Assembly (NCBI GenBank): GCA_041946825.1
Contig: JBHGBD010000026.1
Location: 1 to 64,000 of the forward strand
Reading direction: 5' to 3'
DNA: 64,000 nucleotides
DNA from: CAZTHM01 sp041946825
Lineage (GTDB): Bacteria; Acidobacteriota; Terriglobia; UBA7540
The notes below the pieces were generated by a model. The model was not told the origin of the DNA and ran no database searches. It saw only the letters and a list, made by a program, of their open reading frames with translations. Positions 23,486 through 33,068 of this stretch are shown one piece after another. How positions within the stretch are numbered: the first letter of the stretch is position 1; each line of letters begins with the position of its first letter. The position numbers and the translations under genes were made by a program.

Positions 23486-26400
23486 ATGTCCTGGACTCAC
23501 TACAAGGGCGGGATTAGGCAGCCATGGCTGAGGGCCTTGGCGGTTGCAGTGGCCGTGGCATGGGGGAGCCTCGCTTGGGCGTCCGCAGTCCCGGCGAGCA
23601 GCGCCAAGACAGCCAAATCCACCAAGCTCGCTACTGTCCTGGCGGACTTGGTTTCGACTCCCACAAACCAAACGCCCGCCGAACGCGCGGCCCAACCCTC
23701 CGGCTTCTCGTTGGCAACCGCACCCAAGTCGGTACGCGACGCCGTCCATACGCGCCTGATGCGCATCAATGCCCACAACGAAGTTCAGGTTTACATTCTG
23801 ATGTCCGCCGTGAACGATGAGAACTTGGGCCAGCTTCGCGCCCGCGGCGTGAGCGTCGAATACGCCGACCCCGCGCATCGTCGTGTCCAGGCGCGCATCC
23901 CCATTGCGCAATTGCAAACTGTGGCAGGCTTGCCTTTTGTGAATTTCATCCGCCTTCCCAACTACGCCATTCGAATGACGGGTTCGGTGAATACCGAAGG
24001 TGACGCCATCCTTCGCTCCAGCCTGGCGCGCACGCAGACCGGCGTGGACGGCACGGGCGTGCGCGTGGGAGTGATTTCCGATGGCCTCAAGGGGGTCTTC
24101 GCCACGGGGTGCACGACCTGCGCCGGCGTGACCGGCGGACCGATCTCGACGGAAGATCTCCCTGCGGCCACGGGAACCCGAAACGCCTCCGGCGTGCTGA
24201 CTTCCTCGAGCGGCGGAATCAACGGAAGGTCGTTCGCCCAGAACAACGACCTGGAGGGCCTGATCCCCGGCTGCGCCTTTGCGGGCGCGGGCGCGGAAGG
24301 CACGGCGCTGCTCGAAATCATTCACGACATCGCCCCCGGCGCGCAGCTTTCCTTTGCCAACGCCGACACCGACACGGCGTTCAACAACGCCGTCAATTTC
24401 CTTGCCGCGTCGAATGACGTTGTCGTTGACGACCTGGGATTCGTCGGGCTTCCTTACGACGGCACCAGCGCGGTTTCCGCCAACACCGCCGCCGCGCTCA
24501 ACAACAACTCCAACCGCATCCGCGGCTACTTCACTTCCGCCGGCAACTTCGCCGATGAGCACTATTTCGGCGCCTATACCGACTCCAACGTCGCCGGCAA
24601 CACCATAAGTGGGATCACCAATTCCGGCCATTTGCACCAGTTCCAATCGAGTGCCGACACCGTGGACACGTTGAATCTCGGCCCAAAGCCCTACAACGTC
24701 ATCAAGCTGTGCGCTCAGGATGATACGGCCAACAACTGTTTCGGAAACAGCGAGGTGTTGATCTTTCTCACCTGGAATGATCCCTTCGGCGGGTCCAGCA
24801 ACGATTACGACTTGTTTCTTGTTGATGACAGCACTGGCGCGGTCGTCGCCAGCAGCGAGGATCCTCAAAGCGGGACCCAGGATCCTCTGGAATGGATCCA
24901 TTACGCCAACGACACCGGAGCGACCGGGTTCTTTCGCATCGTCGTTCAGAACTTCAACAACAGCGCCACCGCGAAAAATCTCAGCATATTTTCCTTCCAG
25001 CCCGAATGCGCCTCCGACGGACCTCGCCGGCTGGATCCGAGTCGCCATGAGCGGCTGAACTTCAATACGGCCACCAAGAGCGTGCCCGCCCAGAGCGACT
25101 CCGGCGGGTCGCCGGTCAGCGTGGTTTCGGTTGGCGCGATCTGCTCCGCTTCCGATGCGACACAGACGTTATTTGGAGGCGACCCGACGCGCGATGAATC
25201 TTGCTTTGACACGACCCACTCGACCATCGAGTTTTTCAGCAGCCGGGGGCCGACACTGGATGGGCGCAACAAGCCGGATATTTCCGCCATCGACGGAGTC
25301 TCCATTACCGGCGCGGGGAATTTCCCCTGTGATGCGAGCGCCCCGAATTGTCACGATCCGTTCTTCGGGACTTCCGCCGCCGCGCCCCACATGGCGGGAA
25401 TCGCGGCGTTGACGCTGCAGGGCGCCCCGTGTTTGCTCAAAGGGTCCACGGGCGCCCTCGCCGATCCGGCGGCCCGCGGGAACCTGCGCAGCCTGCTCGT
25501 CGACAATGCCGCGGCGCTGTACGACCCCGGCGCGGGAACCGCCCTCCCGAATAACATGTTCGGCACGGGCCGCGCCGATGCCCTGGCGACCCTTCTCGAG
25601 ACGCTGCCTATCTTTAACGGAAGCTCATCGATCCAGGTGAACGGCACATCCGCGGCGGGGGCAAGCCTTACGTCGGCGCAAATCGACTTCATCGATCCGG
25701 ATAACTGCCCCTTGACGACCATGAATTGGACGACGACCGGCGGAAACTGCGGCACGGGCCCGGGCGCCTCCATGACCTGCGGATTTGGATCGAATAGCGT
25801 CAGCGTGAGCGCCAGCAACAATGGCGTGTCATTCTCCGAGCCCGCCGACGTGCAGATTGTGGTGACGAATTTCGACGTGGGAGTTTCGCCCTCCACCCAG
25901 ACGGTTACGGCCGGCCAGTCCGCCGACTACACGGTCACCGTCTCGGGGGTGGGCGGGCCGTACACAATTCCCATCACGCTCGCATGCGCAAATCTGCCGG
26001 CGGAATCAAGCTGCTCGTTCAATCCGCCTTCCGTCACGCCGGGAGGGACGTCGGCGGTTTCCACCCTGACCATCACGACGCTGCCGCGTCCCCCCGCCGC
26101 GGCCGCGCCGACCGGAAATGGATTTCCCAACCAACAGGTCACCCGGCCCTACGCGCCGATGGCTTGGCTGGCGGCATTTGTGGTCGTGATGACTCTGGGC
26201 TGGGTGTTCGTGAGATTCCCGGCGCGACGTCAGGCGGCTGCGGGGGCAGGAATCATCGTCGCGGGGGTGATGGCAATCCAGCTCTCCTGCGGCGGAGGGG
26301 GCGGCGGCCCTTCGACGCCGCCCGCGCCGGCGGTCAGCTTGACGCCCTCCACCCTGACGTTCGCCTCGCAAGGGTACGGCATAGAAAGTGCGCCGCAAGC

Positions 26401-26728
26401 CGTCACTCTGCGGAACAGCGGTACTGCCGCGCTGAGCATTACGAGCATCGCCGCGAGCGGCGACTTTGCCCAAAGCAATAACTGCAACGCGTCACTTGCC
26501 GCCAGGTCGTCTTGCACGATCAACGTGACTTTCACGCCCACCGCCGCAGGCTCGCGCACCGGCGCCGTCGCCATCACCGACAACGCTTCCAACAGCCCGC
26601 AGTCGATCACCCTGACGGGCGCCGGCTCGCCGGGAACCGTGGCGGGAACCTATAATGCGATTCAGGTCAAGGGGACGGCGGGGGCGCTCGTGAATTCCTC
26701 CGCGAGTGTGACCCTGACCGTTCAGTGA
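23486..26728 (+). CDS. Large secreted S8-type serine protease with altered active-site His and Ig-like/choice-of-anchor tail
   Basis: 1080 residues. Signal peptide (WLRALAVAVAVAWGSLAWAS), a propeptide, then a subtilase domain: catalytic Asp199 in VGVISDGLKGV and Ser630 in FFGTSAAAPHMAGIAALTL. The usual HGTxVA histidine motif is replaced by EGTALLEIIHDIAPGA with Glu271, a layout reminiscent of the Glu-based site of sedolisins (S53). An insert of ~170 residues precedes the Ser. Downstream are a prepeptidase-type/Ig segment, a membrane-like helix (MAWLAAFVVVMTLGWVFVRF), a Gly run after a Cys (QLSCGGGGGG) and an ASPM-SPD-2-Hydin type domain (TPSTLTFASQGYGIESAPQA). It is probably exported and cell-surface linked. 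ATG 23486 fits GGAGG spacing better than 23480. Confidence 0.85.
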   Translation: MSWTHYKGGIRQPWLRALAVAVAVAWGSLAWASAVPASSAKTAKSTKLATVLADLVSTPTNQTPAERAAQPSGFSLATAPKSVRDAVHTRLMRINAHNEVQVYILMSAVNDENLGQLRARGVSVEYADPAHRRVQARIPIAQLQTVAGLPFVNFIRLPNYAIRMTGSVNTEGDAILRSSLARTQTGVDGTGVRVGVISDGLKGVFATGCTTCAGVTGGPISTEDLPAATGTRNASGVLTSSSGGINGRSFAQNNDLEGLIPGCAFAGAGAEGTALLEIIHDIAPGAQLSFANADTDTAFNNAVNFLAASNDVVVDDLGFVGLPYDGTSAVSANTAAALNNNSNRIRGYFTSAGNFADEHYFGAYTDSNVAGNTISGITNSGHLHQFQSSADTVDTLNLGPKPYNVIKLCAQDDTANNCFGNSEVLIFLTWNDPFGGSSNDYDLFLVDDSTGAVVASSEDPQSGTQDPLEWIHYANDTGATGFFRIVVQNFNNSATAKNLSIFSFQPECASDGPRRLDPSRHERLNFNTATKSVPAQSDSGGSPVSVVSVGAICSASDATQTLFGGDPTRDESCFDTTHSTIEFFSSRGPTLDGRNKPDISAIDGVSITGAGNFPCDASAPNCHDPFFGTSAAAPHMAGIAALTLQGAPCLLKGSTGALADPAARGNLRSLLVDNAAALYDPGAGTALPNNMFGTGRADALATLLETLPIFNGSSSIQVNGTSAAGASLTSAQIDFIDPDNCPLTTMNWTTTGGNCGTGPGASMTCGFGSNSVSVSASNNGVSFSEPADVQIVVTNFDVGVSPSTQTVTAGQSADYTVTVSGVGGPYTIPITLACANLPAESSCSFNPPSVTPGGTSAVSTLTITTLPRPPAAAAPTGNGFPNQQVTRPYAPMAWLAAFVVVMTLGWVFVRFPARRQAAAGAGIIVAGVMAIQLSCGGGGGGPSTPPAPAVSLTPSTLTFASQGYGIESAPQAVTLRNSGTAALSITSIAASGDFAQSNNCNASLAARSSCTINVTFTPTAAGSRTGAVAITDNASNSPQSITLTGAGSPGTVAGTYNAIQVKGTAGALVNSSASVTLTVQ

Positions 26729-26747
26729 GGCGTGGCTGGACACGGCT

Positions 26748-26905
26748 CCACCCTCACCCGTCCCGATCCCGCTCCGAGCGGGACGGGACACCCTCTCCCC
26801 GAGGGCGAGGGTCAGAACCCAACGAACGATTCCCGCCCTCTCCCGACGGGAGAGGGTGGCTCTCCGTCAGCCGACGGAGAGCCAGGTGAGGGGTGCGTTC
26901 GAATC
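26748..26905. repeat. CCCTCTCCC-type palindromic repeat
   Basis: CCTCACCCGTCCCGATCC, ACCCTCTCCCCGAGGGCGAGGGT and CCCTCTCCCGACGGGAGAGGGT, with GTGAGGGG closing the element. Same family as 39131-39248 and 42657-42788. It lies between the convergent protease and argJ genes. Confidence 0.85.
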
Positions 26906-26953
26906 TGCCGATATCAATGGCGATGAGACGCAACGCTTTTGGGGTTTCGCACT

Positions 26954-28174
26954 CTAAGTTCGATACGACGCGTTGATATCGATGTATTCGTGCGTGAGGT
27001 CGCAGGTCCAAAAACGCGTGGACGCCGGACCGGCGTGCAGATGGATGTGCAGGGTTAATTCCTTCCGGTCGAGCTCGCGCTTGGCCGCCGCTTCGTTAAA
27101 AATCGCGTCAAGCCCCTTCCGGCACAGGTAGAAATCATTAACGCGAATATCGACTTTGTTCGAATCGAATTGCGCGCCGGAGTATCCCGCCGCGCAGACG
27201 ATGCGGCCCCAGTTCGGGTCGCTTCCGGCGATGGCGGTTTTCACCAGGGGTGAGTTGGCGATGGCACGCGCCACGCGCTCCGCGTCGAGGGGCGTGCGCG
27301 CGCCCTCGACCTCGATGGTGATCAGTTTCTTCGCGCCCTCGCCATCGCGCGCCACCATCTTGGCCAGCGTGAGGCAAAGTTCCCGCAGGCCGGTGACGAA
27401 CTCGCCCCGGCTTTCGCCCGCGGGATGGATCGCCACGCCGGAGGCGCCGTTCGCCAGCGCCACGATGGTGTCGTTCGTCGAGGTGTCGCCGTCCACCGAG
27501 ATGCGGTTGAAAGAGCCTTCGGCGGCGTCACGCAACATGGTTTGCAGCACCCGGGGCTTGATGGCGGCGTCGGTGGTGATGAACGCCAGCAGGGTCGCCA
27601 TGCGCGGGTGGATCATGCCCGCGCCTTTGGCGATCCCGGCCAGGCAGACCGTTCCGGAGCCGATCTTTGCCCGCAGGACACAACTCTTGGGAATCGTGTC
27701 CGTCGTCATGATGGCGCCCGGAACCGCCACCGCATTTTCGATGGAGAGGCTTTCTTTCAGCCGGGGGAGTTGCTCGAGAATCGCGTCCACTTTGAGTGGA
27801 ACACCGATGACGCCGGTTGACGCGATCAGGACTCGTTCGGGCAGGACATCCAGCAAATCCGCCACGGCCTCGACGGTCTGCTCCGCGGCCTGAGCCCCCG
27901 CCCGGCCCGTGCAGGCGTTGGCATTTCCCGCGTTGACGACCACCGCCTGAGCGCGTCCGCGGCTCTTCGACAGGTTCTGGCGGGAAAGGAGGACGGGGGC
28001 CGCCGCCGCGCGGTTGGTCGTAAACAACCCGGCGGCGACCGTGTCGGGAACGTCCGAGACGATGAGCGCCAAGTCGAGCGCGCCCGGCCCTTTCTTGATT
28101 CCCGCCGCTGCCGCGGCGGCGCGAAAGCCGCGCGGAGTCGCAAGACTGCCGTCGATCAGTTCCCAGTCGCTCAT
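26954..28174 (-). CDS. argJ: Bifunctional glutamate N-acetyltransferase / ornithine acetyltransferase
   Basis: 406 residues. Recycles the acetyl group from N-acetylornithine to glutamate in cyclic arginine biosynthesis. The autocleavage site KGAGMIHPRMATLLAF is intact, with the Thr that becomes the N-terminal nucleophile of the beta subunit; NAGNANACTG and SVDGDTSTNDT are also diagnostic. Starting at ATG 28174 (MSDWELIDG) puts GAGGA at correct spacing; ATG 28186 is also in frame. No other arg gene is adjacent. Confidence 0.95.
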   Translation of the reverse strand: MSDWELIDGSLATPRGFRAAAAAAGIKKGPGALDLALIVSDVPDTVAAGLFTTNRAAAAPVLLSRQNLSKSRGRAQAVVVNAGNANACTGRAGAQAAEQTVEAVADLLDVLPERVLIASTGVIGVPLKVDAILEQLPRLKESLSIENAVAVPGAIMTTDTIPKSCVLRAKIGSGTVCLAGIAKGAGMIHPRMATLLAFITTDAAIKPRVLQTMLRDAAEGSFNRISVDGDTSTNDTIVALANGASGVAIHPAGESRGEFVTGLRELCLTLAKMVARDGEGAKKLITIEVEGARTPLDAERVARAIANSPLVKTAIAGSDPNWGRIVCAAGYSGAQFDSNKVDIRVNDFYLCRKGLDAIFNEAAAKRELDRKELTLHIHLHAGPASTRFWTCDLTHEYIDINASYRT

Positions 28175-28228
28175 TGTCTTCCTCATGCTCCGATGCCCGG
28201 ATGAAACCGCGTGTTACCGTGCCAGGCT

Positions 28229-28346
28229 GTAGCGGCGATGTCTCCGATTGCTGGAGTCCGATGGGCTCCATCGGAGTCCGGATATCGGACCCCATCGCCG
28301 CCTGCGCATTCTCAACCCGTTCGGCGGTGAGACACCGCCGCTACGG
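28229..28346. repeat. GTAGCGGCG palindromic repeat
   Basis: TGTAGCGGCGATGTCTCCGA at the left is mirrored by CGGCGGTGAGACACCGCCGCTACGG at the right. The centre holds nested palindromes (GACTCCGATGG / CCATCGGAGTC; CCGATGGG / CCCATCG). It fills most of the space between argJ and purH. Confidence 0.8.
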
Positions 28347-28349
28347 TGG

Positions 28350-29906
28350 TTAATGCCGGAAGTGTCGCACACCCGTAAACACCATCGCCAGCCCCAATCG
28401 GTTCGCAGCGGCGATCACATCGGCGTCGCGCACCGAGCCGCCCGGCTGGGCGATGGCCGTCGCTCCGGCCTTGGCGATTTCTTCCACGCCGTCGGGGAAC
28501 GGAAAGAAAGCGTCGGAGCCCACGACCGTCCCCTCCAGCGAGTGTTTCAGCTCGCGCGCCTTGGTCGCCGCGAGCTTGGCGGAATCGACGCGGCTCATCT
28601 GCCCCGCGCCCACGCCCACCACCACGTCTTGCTTGGTAAAGACGATGGCGTTGGACTTCACGTGCTTGGTGACGCGCCAGGCGAACGCCAGGGCGCGCAT
28701 CTCGGCTTCCGTGGGCTTGCGCTCCGTGACGCACTTCCACTCCGCGACGTTTGCGCCCGCCGTGTCGGGAGTCTGAACCAGCAGCCCGCCACCCACACTC
28801 TTGAGCTGCGGCCCGTAATGGTCGCCCGTGGTCGCGGACATATCCATTAATCGCAGGTTCTTCTTCGCAGCGAGTTTTTCCAGCGCCCCACTCTCGTACC
28901 CCGGAGCAATGATCGCCTCGACGAAGAGTTTTGCCATCGCTTCCGCGGTCGCGCCGTCCACCTTGCGGTTCAACGCGATCACCGAACCAAACGCCGAGAC
29001 CGGGTCCACGTCGAGCGCTTTCTGGTAACTCTCCGCCAGCGTCGCCCCCGACGCGATGCCGCAGGGGTTGGTGTGCTTGATGATGGCGGTCGTCGGCTCT
29101 TCAAATTCGCACACCAGCCGCCACGCCGCCTCGAGATCCACGAGATTGTTGTAAGAGAGTTCCTTCCCCTGCAGTTGCTTGGCATATGCCAACCCGCGGC
29201 CCGCGACCGTTGGATCGAGATAGAGCGCCGCCTTCTGGTGCGGGTTCTCGCCGTAACGCAGGTCGAACGATTTGCGGTAATTCATGTGCAGATTCATCGG
29301 GAACGGCCCGTCGGCGGCGAGTTTCTGCAGGGTCGCGGAAATCGCGCCGTCGTACGCCGCGGTGGTCGCGAAGGCCTTGCGCGACAGCCGCGCGCGCGTT
29401 TCGCGCGTCGTGCACCCGCCGTTCGCGCGCATCTCCTCCAGCACCGTGGCGTAGTCGGCCGAATCCACCACCACCGTCACGTCTTCGAAATTTTTTGACG
29501 CGCTGCGAATCATCGATGGCCCGCCGATATCGATGTTCTCGATGATTTCCTCGAACTTCACGCCCGGCTTCGCCGCCGTCTTCTCGAAGGGATATAGATT
29601 CACGCAAACCAGGTCGATGAATTCGATGCCGTGCGCCTGCACCTGCTTCTGGTGCTCGGGATTCGAGCGGATGGCGAGCAAGCCGCCGTGGACCTTGGGG
29701 TGAAGCGTCTTGACGCGCCCGTCGAGCATCTCGGGAAAGCCCGTCAGGTCGCTCACGTCGCGCACTTTCAGACCCTTGTCGCGCAGCAGCTTCGCCGTGC
29801 CGCCGGTCGAGAGGATTTCAACGCCCAGGGCCGCCAGCCCTTCCGCGAATTCCGCGACCCCGGTCTTGTCGCTGACACTGATCAGCGCCCGGGAGATTTT
29901 CTTCAT
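28350..29906 (-). CDS. purH: Bifunctional AICAR formyltransferase / IMP cyclohydrolase
   Basis: 518 residues; last two steps of purine biosynthesis. N-terminal MGS-like IMP cyclohydrolase domain (RALISVSDKTGVAEFAEGLA, EILSTGGTAKLLRD, GGLLAIRSNPEHQ) and C-terminal formyltransferase domain (LRYGENPHQKAALY, TAIIKHTNPCGIASG, GSDAFFPFPDGVEEIAKAG, ending GMVFTGVRHFRH-like with the conserved RHFRH). ATG 29906 is preceded by AAGGAG. Uses 10-formyl-tetrahydrofolate. Full length. Confidence 0.96.
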   Translation of the reverse strand: MKKISRALISVSDKTGVAEFAEGLAALGVEILSTGGTAKLLRDKGLKVRDVSDLTGFPEMLDGRVKTLHPKVHGGLLAIRSNPEHQKQVQAHGIEFIDLVCVNLYPFEKTAAKPGVKFEEIIENIDIGGPSMIRSASKNFEDVTVVVDSADYATVLEEMRANGGCTTRETRARLSRKAFATTAAYDGAISATLQKLAADGPFPMNLHMNYRKSFDLRYGENPHQKAALYLDPTVAGRGLAYAKQLQGKELSYNNLVDLEAAWRLVCEFEEPTTAIIKHTNPCGIASGATLAESYQKALDVDPVSAFGSVIALNRKVDGATAEAMAKLFVEAIIAPGYESGALEKLAAKKNLRLMDMSATTGDHYGPQLKSVGGGLLVQTPDTAGANVAEWKCVTERKPTEAEMRALAFAWRVTKHVKSNAIVFTKQDVVVGVGAGQMSRVDSAKLAATKARELKHSLEGTVVGSDAFFPFPDGVEEIAKAGATAIAQPGGSVRDADVIAAANRLGLAMVFTGVRHFRH

Positions 29907-30157
29907 GATGGCTCCTTAAGATATGAAATTAAGATTCAGAACCAGAGTTCCCGCTTGCGCGCGCCACTCAGCGCTCACACCTTGCCTGGCCCGCCGCGGG
30001 GCCGGGGCTCAAATCGGGAACAGGGAATTGTATTGATTTGGCGGCGAAAGGGAAAGCGTTTCTCACAGACTGGCATTGCCGGGTTTGGAGGCGTAGCGCT
30101 GGTCTCGCTCAGAGCAGGGCTGGCATGGCAGCCTCTCGATCCGAGTTCCAGGCGGCG

Positions 30158-30817
30158 CTACTGTCGAACGTAGAGGAAGATCTGGTACTCGTTGCCGCTC
30201 TCGGAAGTCACCTGCAGAGTCTTGACGGGCTTCCAGCCGGGAATCTCGAAATCGCAGGCCACCACGCGCGCGCCATGATGCAGCCGGCTTTCCAGCAGCG
30301 GCCGCAGGCGCTTGTTGACCGCGGTGAGTTGGTAGAGCGTGACCACCGTCGCCGGGCCGAGGTCCGCGTCAAACATATCCCCGTGGATGATTCGCGCGCT
30401 TTTCTGCAGCCCCAGCCTGGCGATTTCCGCCGACGACTTCTCCGCGAGTTCGCCGCGGATTTCGATGCCCACGGCGCGGGCGCCGAATTTCTGCGCGGCG
30501 GCGATCACAATCCGGCCGTCGCCCGAACCCAGGTCGTAGACCGTGTCGTCGGGCCCGACGCCCGCCAGCTCGAGCATCTTCTCGACCACTCGGTGAGGCG
30601 TGGCTACAAACGGCGTGAAGCGATCGGAGTCACGCGCCGGCGATAGCGCCGAGCCTCCGGCGCGGAGACCAGCGAGGCAGTAAGAAACGCCCAGGAATAT
30701 CGCCATTCCGAGCAACGCGAGGAATCTCGCTCTGAGAATCCGGTTCCTGTGAGATTCCTCGTCGTCCCGATGAACTGGGATTCGCCCCATCGGCAGCTTG
30801 TAGGGGTATTGGGGCAT
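30158..30817 (-). CDS. Membrane-anchored class I SAM-dependent methyltransferase
   Basis: 219 residues. An N-terminal hydrophobic segment (FLALLGMAIFLGVSYCLAGL, ~32-52) precedes a Rossmann methyltransferase with the SAM-binding motif VYDLGSGDGRIVIAAAQKFG, the acidic residue at the end of beta-2 (GIEI) and GDMFDADLGPATVV. The preceding FTPFVATPHRVVEKMLELA helix is typical of a small family of methyltransferases fused to a membrane segment. The substrate is unknown. The start may instead be the internal ATG at 30790. It is transcribed away from purH with 250 bp of apparently featureless spacer. Confidence 0.8.
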   Translation of the reverse strand: MPQYPYKLPMGRIPVHRDDEESHRNRILRARFLALLGMAIFLGVSYCLAGLRAGGSALSPARDSDRFTPFVATPHRVVEKMLELAGVGPDDTVYDLGSGDGRIVIAAAQKFGARAVGIEIRGELAEKSSAEIARLGLQKSARIIHGDMFDADLGPATVVTLYQLTAVNKRLRPLLESRLHHGARVVACDFEIPGWKPVKTLQVTSESGNEYQIFLYVRQ

Positions 30818-30834
30818 CGTGCCGGAAGGGAAGC

Positions 30835-31392
30835 CTAATCCGCCTTGACCGCTTTGAACTTCACCTTGCCTTCTTCGACGCTGACGGAGAACTGTACTTT
30901 CTCGCAGGCCAGTGATTCCTTGAGCTGGCGGGTTTTATCTTTGATGAATTTTGAAAACTGGTAGGGATCGATGTTGTCCACGCGCTCGCCGGTCTGCCGC
31001 TTGGCCTCAATCATGGCCTTGAGCAACTGGTCAACCTTCTCCTGCTCTTTTTCCGGATTGGCGCAGACCACCCGGAAGGAGCCATCGGCAGGCCGCTCTT
31101 CGGCGGGGCGTTTCTGCGCTCCGAAGGAGCCGCGGCCCTCTTCCTTGTCCTTGAGTTTCCTTCTCCACAGATCGTTGTACACGGCGTATTTCTGAACGAG
31201 CTGGTTCAACCTGAAACGGTGGCCGAAGTTCAGCTTGGAACTGTTGTCGCCGAATTTCTTGATGGTCGATTCCACGCGGAAGACGGTGTCATGCGGGGGG
31301 CGAGGCTGGCCGCCGCTGAAATAGGCCTCGTACTCGATCTTGAGGCGGCGAATATTATCCTCGAGCTTGTTGAGTTCTTCGTCGGTTGTCAC
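30835..31392 (-). CDS. MXAN_5187 C-terminal-domain-like protein
   Basis: 185 residues starting from GTG 31392 (GGGAG six bases ahead). The N-terminal helix-rich part LEDNIRRLKIEYEAYFSGGQ PRPPHDT, with RFRLNQLVQKYAVYNDLWRR, resembles the C-terminal domain first described in myxobacterial MXAN_5187; a charged linker follows and a second helical region (DNIDPYQFSKFIKDKTRQLK) ends in a strand with alternating charge. The function is unknown. The frame remains open to 32862 on this strand, but that portion is antisense to selA and has no recognisable domain. It ends 17 bp before the methyltransferase gene on the same strand. Confidence 0.75.
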   Translation of the reverse strand: MTTDEELNKLEDNIRRLKIEYEAYFSGGQPRPPHDTVFRVESTIKKFGDNSSKLNFGHRFRLNQLVQKYAVYNDLWRRKLKDKEEGRGSFGAQKRPAEERPADGSFRVVCANPEKEQEKVDQLLKAMIEAKRQTGERVDNIDPYQFSKFIKDKTRQLKESLACEKVQFSVSVEEGKVKFKAVKAD

Positions 31393-31539
31393 TCGAAGCT
31401 CCCGCGCGCAGTCCTGCTGCAAAATTATACCCCCCGCGCTGCGGGCTGCGCCAATGGAAAAATCAGCGCCGTTCGTGCTAAGGTGAAAGGCTCTGTCCGC
31501 GGGCTCCGGGACTCTCTGGGGCCTGCCGGCGAGGCCGGC

Positions 31540-32952
31540 ATGGGCTCTTCCGACAACAATTCCGACCAGGCGGGACTGCGCCTCCTGCGCCAGATCCCGG
31601 CGGTTGATGAACTCCTCGGGCGCGACGCCCTGCGCGCGCTCGAAGCCCGCGTGGGCCGGCGCATCGTGGTGGACTCCACGCGTAAAGTCCTGCAAAGCCT
31701 GCGCGGCAGGATTTCGAGCGGCCAGATTTCGGGCGTGTCGGTCGAAATGCTGGAAGAGGAAATCATCACCGCCAGCGAGGCTGATCTGGAGTTCTCGCTC
31801 CGGCCCGTCATCAACGCCACCGGAGTCATCCTGCATACGAACCTGGGCCGCGCGCCGCTGGCCCAGGAGGCGATCGAGCACCTGGCGGAAACCGCGACGC
31901 GCTATTCCAATCTGGAATACGACCTGGGGCGCGGCGAACGCGGCAAACGCGATACCCACACGGACCGCCTGTTCGCTCAATTGCTGGGGGCCGAGCGGAC
32001 GCTGGTGGTCAACAACAATGCGGCGGCGGTCTTTCTTGCCCTGAATACGCTCGCCGAAGGCGGCGAGGTCATCGTCTCGCGCGGGGAGCTGATTGAAATC
32101 GGCGGATCGTTTCGCATTCCCGACATCTGCGCCAAGAGCGGCGCCGCGCTGCGCGAGGTGGGAACGACCAACCGCACGCGCCTCAGCGACTACGCCGCGG
32201 CCATCAACGAACGCACGCGGGTCCTGCTGCGCGTCCATCCCAGCAATTTCCGCGTCGTGGGATTCACGGAGCGCCCCACTCTGGCCGATATGATTGATTT
32301 GGGCCGGAAACACAACCTGCCCGTGGTGGAAGATCTGGGCAGCGGATGCCTTCTGGATTTCGCGCCCCTGGGCATTCAGGACGAGCCGCCTGCCGGCGCG
32401 AGTTTGAAGGCCGGGGTCGATGTGGTCACCTTCAGCGGTGACAAGATGCTGGGCGGCCCGCAGGCGGGAATCCTGACGGGCAAGGCGGCGCCCCTGGAAA
32501 AGATCCGCAGGAATCCCCTGTTCCGCGCCCTGCGCGTGGACAAGCTCACTATCGCCGCGCTTGAAGCGACGGTGGCCCTCTACCTTCGCGGCGATTTGAA
32601 TGCCGTGCCGGCGTTGCGCATGATCTACGCGACGCGCGACGACATCGCCCAGCGCGCCGCGCGGCTGGCGGAGCGCCTCGCCGCAGTACCGGGGATTTCT
32701 GCCGCCGTCGAGGACGGTGATTCGGTGATTGGCGGCGGCTCGACGCCGGGCCAGTCGCTTCCGACGCGGCTGGTGGCCGTCACCCACGTCCGGCTGAGCG
32801 CCACCGACCTCGAGGCGCTGTTGCGGCGGAATTCGCCGCCCATTATCGCGCGGATCGAGCATGGCCGGCTCCTCCTCGATTTGCGAACCGTGTTCGACGA
32901 GCAGGACGAACCAATCGTGGAGGGATTTAAGAATATCGATAAGAGTTCTTAG
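31540..32952 (+). CDS. selA: L-seryl-tRNA(Sec) selenium transferase
   Basis: 470 residues. PLP enzyme that converts seryl-tRNA(Sec) to selenocysteinyl-tRNA(Sec) using selenophosphate. Motifs include NATGVILHTNLGRAPLAQEA, LEYDLGRGERGKRDTH, VVNNNAAAVFLALN, EVGTTNRTR, VVEDLGSGCLLD and the PLP-lysine segment VTFSGDKMLGGPQAG. Start ATG 31540 matches the usual N-terminus; the frame is open upstream into the divergent gene. selB, selC and selD are not in the window. Its presence supports the selenoprotein reading of the AhpD-like gene at 57275. Confidence 0.95.
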   Translation: MGSSDNNSDQAGLRLLRQIPAVDELLGRDALRALEARVGRRIVVDSTRKVLQSLRGRISSGQISGVSVEMLEEEIITASEADLEFSLRPVINATGVILHTNLGRAPLAQEAIEHLAETATRYSNLEYDLGRGERGKRDTHTDRLFAQLLGAERTLVVNNNAAAVFLALNTLAEGGEVIVSRGELIEIGGSFRIPDICAKSGAALREVGTTNRTRLSDYAAAINERTRVLLRVHPSNFRVVGFTERPTLADMIDLGRKHNLPVVEDLGSGCLLDFAPLGIQDEPPAGASLKAGVDVVTFSGDKMLGGPQAGILTGKAAPLEKIRRNPLFRALRVDKLTIAALEATVALYLRGDLNAVPALRMIYATRDDIAQRAARLAERLAAVPGISAAVEDGDSVIGGGSTPGQSLPTRLVAVTHVRLSATDLEALLRRNSPPIIARIEHGRLLLDLRTVFDEQDEPIVEGFKNIDKSS

Positions 32953-33066
32953 TTATGAATTATGAAGTATGAAAATGGCCGGATTGGATAGCATCGCAAT
33001 CTGACGGCTCGATCCCCCGGGTTCGGAGCTGGACATTCATCATTCATAATTTTGAATTCACAATTC
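32953..33066. repeat. Inverted pair of AT-rich heptamer arrays
   Basis: Left arm TTATGAA, TTATGAA, GTATGAA (32953-32973) and right arm TTCATCA, TTCATAA, TTTTGAA, TTCACAA (33036-33063) are inverted relative to each other and flank a GC-rich 60-bp core without an ORF. The AT-rich arms stand out from the surrounding GC-rich DNA. The right arm ends 5 bp before the next gene's ATG. Confidence 0.85.
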
Positions 33067-33068
33067 CC

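Noticed and set aside
30835..32862. 675-residue ORF on the minus strand antisense to selA
   Set aside because: Only its last 185 codons have family character; the rest is a shadow of selA in GC-rich DNA.
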